From contig JAHRXB010000289.1 in assembly GCA_019104905.1 (NCBI GenBank), positions 1 to 7,271 of the forward strand: 7,271 nucleotides of DNA, in the 5' to 3' direction. Shown here one piece after another: positions 5,778-7,271 of the stretch (position 1 is the first letter of the stretch; the number at the start of each line of letters is the position of its first letter). Below the pieces are notes generated by a model that did not search any database, was not told the DNA's origin, and saw only the letters and a program-made list of their open reading frames with translations. A program made the position numbers and the translations under genes. This stretch comes from Bdellovibrio sp. (GTDB lineage Bacteria > Bdellovibrionota > Bdellovibrionia > Bdellovibrionales > Bdellovibrionaceae).

Positions 5778-5811
5778 CAAGACCGTAAATTTAACAAAGA
5801 CCGGTGACCCC

Positions 5812-7230
5812 ATGGATATCTTTAATGAAAGCAAGCCTCTGAACGCCCTCCTCGTCGGAGTTCAACTTCCTAAAGTCTCAGATCAGGAGACCGAGGGCTC
5901 CTTGGCGGAACTCGCCCGGCTGGTCACCACTTTGGGCTACAACGTCGTAGGCCAAACGTCACAAAAAAGAAGCTCCCAAAGAGGCGCTACAGTCTTAGGG
6001 GATGGAAAGCTTAAAGACGTCGCCACCTGGACAGGCGGCACGGGCGTCGTGGGCCCCATGGTCGTAAAGAAAAAGCATAAGGCGGCTTTGCGATTTAAAA
6101 ATAACGAAGACGAAGAGGATGACATCGAGTTCGATGAGGACTTTGAATTTGAAGAGCCGACCGAGCCTGAAGAGTGGGAAAAAACAGCCCCCCCTCAAGC
6201 CAAGGCGCAGATCGTGATCTTTGACTGCGACCTTTCGCCTTCTCAACTGCGCAATCTTGAAAGTGCGTTAGGGGTTCCCGTTTTAGACCGCACCGGCGTT
6301 ATCATTGAAATCTTCAGCCGCCATGCCAGAACCAAGGCCGCTCGTTTGCAGGTTGAAATTGCTCGACTCACTTACGTCGCTCCCCGTCTGCGTGAAACCA
6401 GTGGCGGCGAGGATCGTCAAGGCGGAGGTATCGGCGGCAAAGGCGCGGGAGAAACCAGTATCGAATTAGATCGTCGTAAAATCCGCGATCGCGTTAAAGA
6501 ACTCAAAAAAGAACTGGCTGATATCGCCCAAGAACAAGATCTGCGTCGCGCCCGTAGAGGTCAGGAAATCTCCGTCGCCTTGGTCGGATATACCAATGCC
6601 GGGAAGTCCTCTTTGATGCGTGCCTTGACAGGCAGTGAAGTGTTAGTTGCCGATAAACTTTTTGCGACCCTGGATACCACAGTTCGTATGTTGTATCCCG
6701 AATCACGTCCAAAAATTTTAATTTCTGATACTGTCGGGTTCATTAAAAAACTTCCTCATGATTTGGTGGCGTCTTTTAAATCGACGCTCGATGAGGCGTT
6801 GAGTGCATCGCTGCTTTTATATGTCGTGGATTCTTCAGATCCCACTTTCCATTCGCAGTTGGCGGTGACCCGATCCGTTCTGGCGGAGGTGGGCGCAGGA
6901 GAAATTGAAAGTCTTTTAGTGCTAAACAAGGTGGATCGTTTAAATCCTGAGGAACTCGAGAGTTTGAAGAATGAATTCCCTGATGCCATCTTCATGTCGT
7001 CGCACAATCCTGAAGATGTGGCATCATTACGCCTTCACCTTATCAAACATTTTGAGAACGCCATGGTCGATCAGGATCTCTTTATTCCCTATGATGTCCA
7101 AGGGGCGATCGGGGAAATTCGTGGGAAGATTCGTGTGCTGGGAGAGTCCTATGACAATCGCGGCGTGACTCTCAAGGTTCGGGCCCATGTGGAGGATATT
7201 GCCCGTATCAGAACTCGCTATGGCATTTAG
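5812..7230 (+). CDS. hflX: GTPase HflX, ribosome-splitting factor, with acidic insert
   Basis: HflX is a GTP-binding protein that associates with the 50S subunit and splits stalled or stressed ribosomes. The 472-residue sequence shows the N-terminal HflX domain (about 10-195, with VIFDCDLSPSQLRNLE at 135-150 and LDRTGVIIEIFSRHARTKAARLQVE at about 158-182). Next come the family Gly-rich linker GGGIGGKGAGET (204-215), a basic helical hairpin (218-249) and the G domain. In that domain G1 is GYTNAGKSS (259-267), the switch I Thr is in TLDTT (286-290), G3 is DTVGF (306-310) and G4 is NKVD (372-375). A C-terminal domain ends with RTRYGI. All GTPase motifs are intact. It is longer than E. coli HflX (426) chiefly because of about 60 extra residues (roughly 70-131) containing a tract of Glu/Asp (99-123) between the GDGK motif and the conserved strand. 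The gene stands alone, divergent from the CvfB-like gene, and is not next to hfq as in enterobacteria. Confidence 0.96.
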   Translation: MDIFNESKPLNALLVGVQLPKVSDQETEGSLAELARLVTTLGYNVVGQTSQKRSSQRGATVLGDGKLKDVATWTGGTGVVGPMVVKKKHKAALRFKNNEDEEDDIEFDEDFEFEEPTEPEEWEKTAPPQAKAQIVIFDCDLSPSQLRNLESALGVPVLDRTGVIIEIFSRHARTKAARLQVEIARLTYVAPRLRETSGGEDRQGGGIGGKGAGETSIELDRRKIRDRVKELKKELADIAQEQDLRRARRGQEISVALVGYTNAGKSSLMRALTGSEVLVADKLFATLDTTVRMLYPESRPKILISDTVGFIKKLPHDLVASFKSTLDEALSASLLLYVVDSSDPTFHSQLAVTRSVLAEVGAGEIESLLVLNKVDRLNPEELESLKNEFPDAIFMSSHNPEDVASLRLHLIKHFENAMVDQDLFIPYDVQGAIGEIRGKIRVLGESYDNRGVTLKVRAHVEDIARIRTRYGI

Positions 7231-7250
7231 CTGAGCAAGTTCGCGAGCAC

Positions 7251-7271
7251 AGACCTCCTTAGAGGAGGTCT
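7251..7271 (+). terminator. Probable hflX terminator hairpin, cut at the window end
   Basis: AGACCTCCT (7251-7259) and AGGAGGTCT (7263-7271) are perfect 9-base arms around a 3-base loop, 20 bases after the hflX stop. The window ends with the last base of the 3' arm, so the T-tract needed to confirm an intrinsic terminator is not visible. Confidence 0.65.

Noticed and set aside
1..7271. CRISPR array, tRNA, rRNA, insertion sequence or prophage genes
   Set aside because: No regularly spaced direct repeats, no tRNA-like cloverleaf, no transposase, integrase or terminal inverted repeats were found on either strand by eye.

Overview
The window is a piece of Gram-negative chromosome with roughly balanced base composition by eye. 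It carries eight protein genes, none of them obviously mobile or foreign. Evidence for a two-membrane cell is a TolC-type outer-membrane channel, a lipoprotein with a Ser after the lipobox Cys, and a small secreted protein. The HflX and CvfB-type proteins, the many short signal-peptide proteins of unknown function and the dense alternating gene orientation suggest a Bdellovibrio-like bacterium (Bdellovibrionota). That assignment is an inference from recall of the group, not from an alignment.

Left part (1-1345): a four-helix b-type cytochrome gene and, upstream of it on the same minus strand, a single-domain STAS protein without the usual phosphorylatable serine. They are 62 bases apart and may be co-transcribed. 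A 226-base divergent control region separates the STAS gene from a TolC-family channel gene on the plus strand. This region holds three perfect short inverted repeats, one over a candidate extended -10 for the STAS gene and two around a TTGACA -35 for the channel gene.

Middle part (1346-4685): the channel gene ends in a strong bidirectional terminator shared with a convergent gene for a small secreted protein built from two copies of a DACL-x-E-x-G motif. A divergent lipoprotein gene follows. It runs head-on into a gene for a membrane-anchored, glutamine-rich coiled-coil protein, and the two stop codons share the tetranucleotide TTAA.

Right part (4686-7271): a CvfB/YitL-type RNA-binding protein on the minus strand is divergent from hflX, a ribosome-associated GTPase. 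The two share a 139-base intergenic region. HflX carries a long, very acidic insertion in its N-terminal domain. A 9-bp hairpin follows hflX and runs to the last base.

No complete operon-level pathway, phage, CRISPR, tRNA, rRNA or insertion sequence is visible. I found no convincing new system. The most interesting points are the dyad-rich control region, the HflX acidic insert, the DACL-repeat secreted protein, the STAS protein without a phosphosite, and the compact 3' ends (overlapping stops, and a terminator inside the last codons of the CvfB-like gene).
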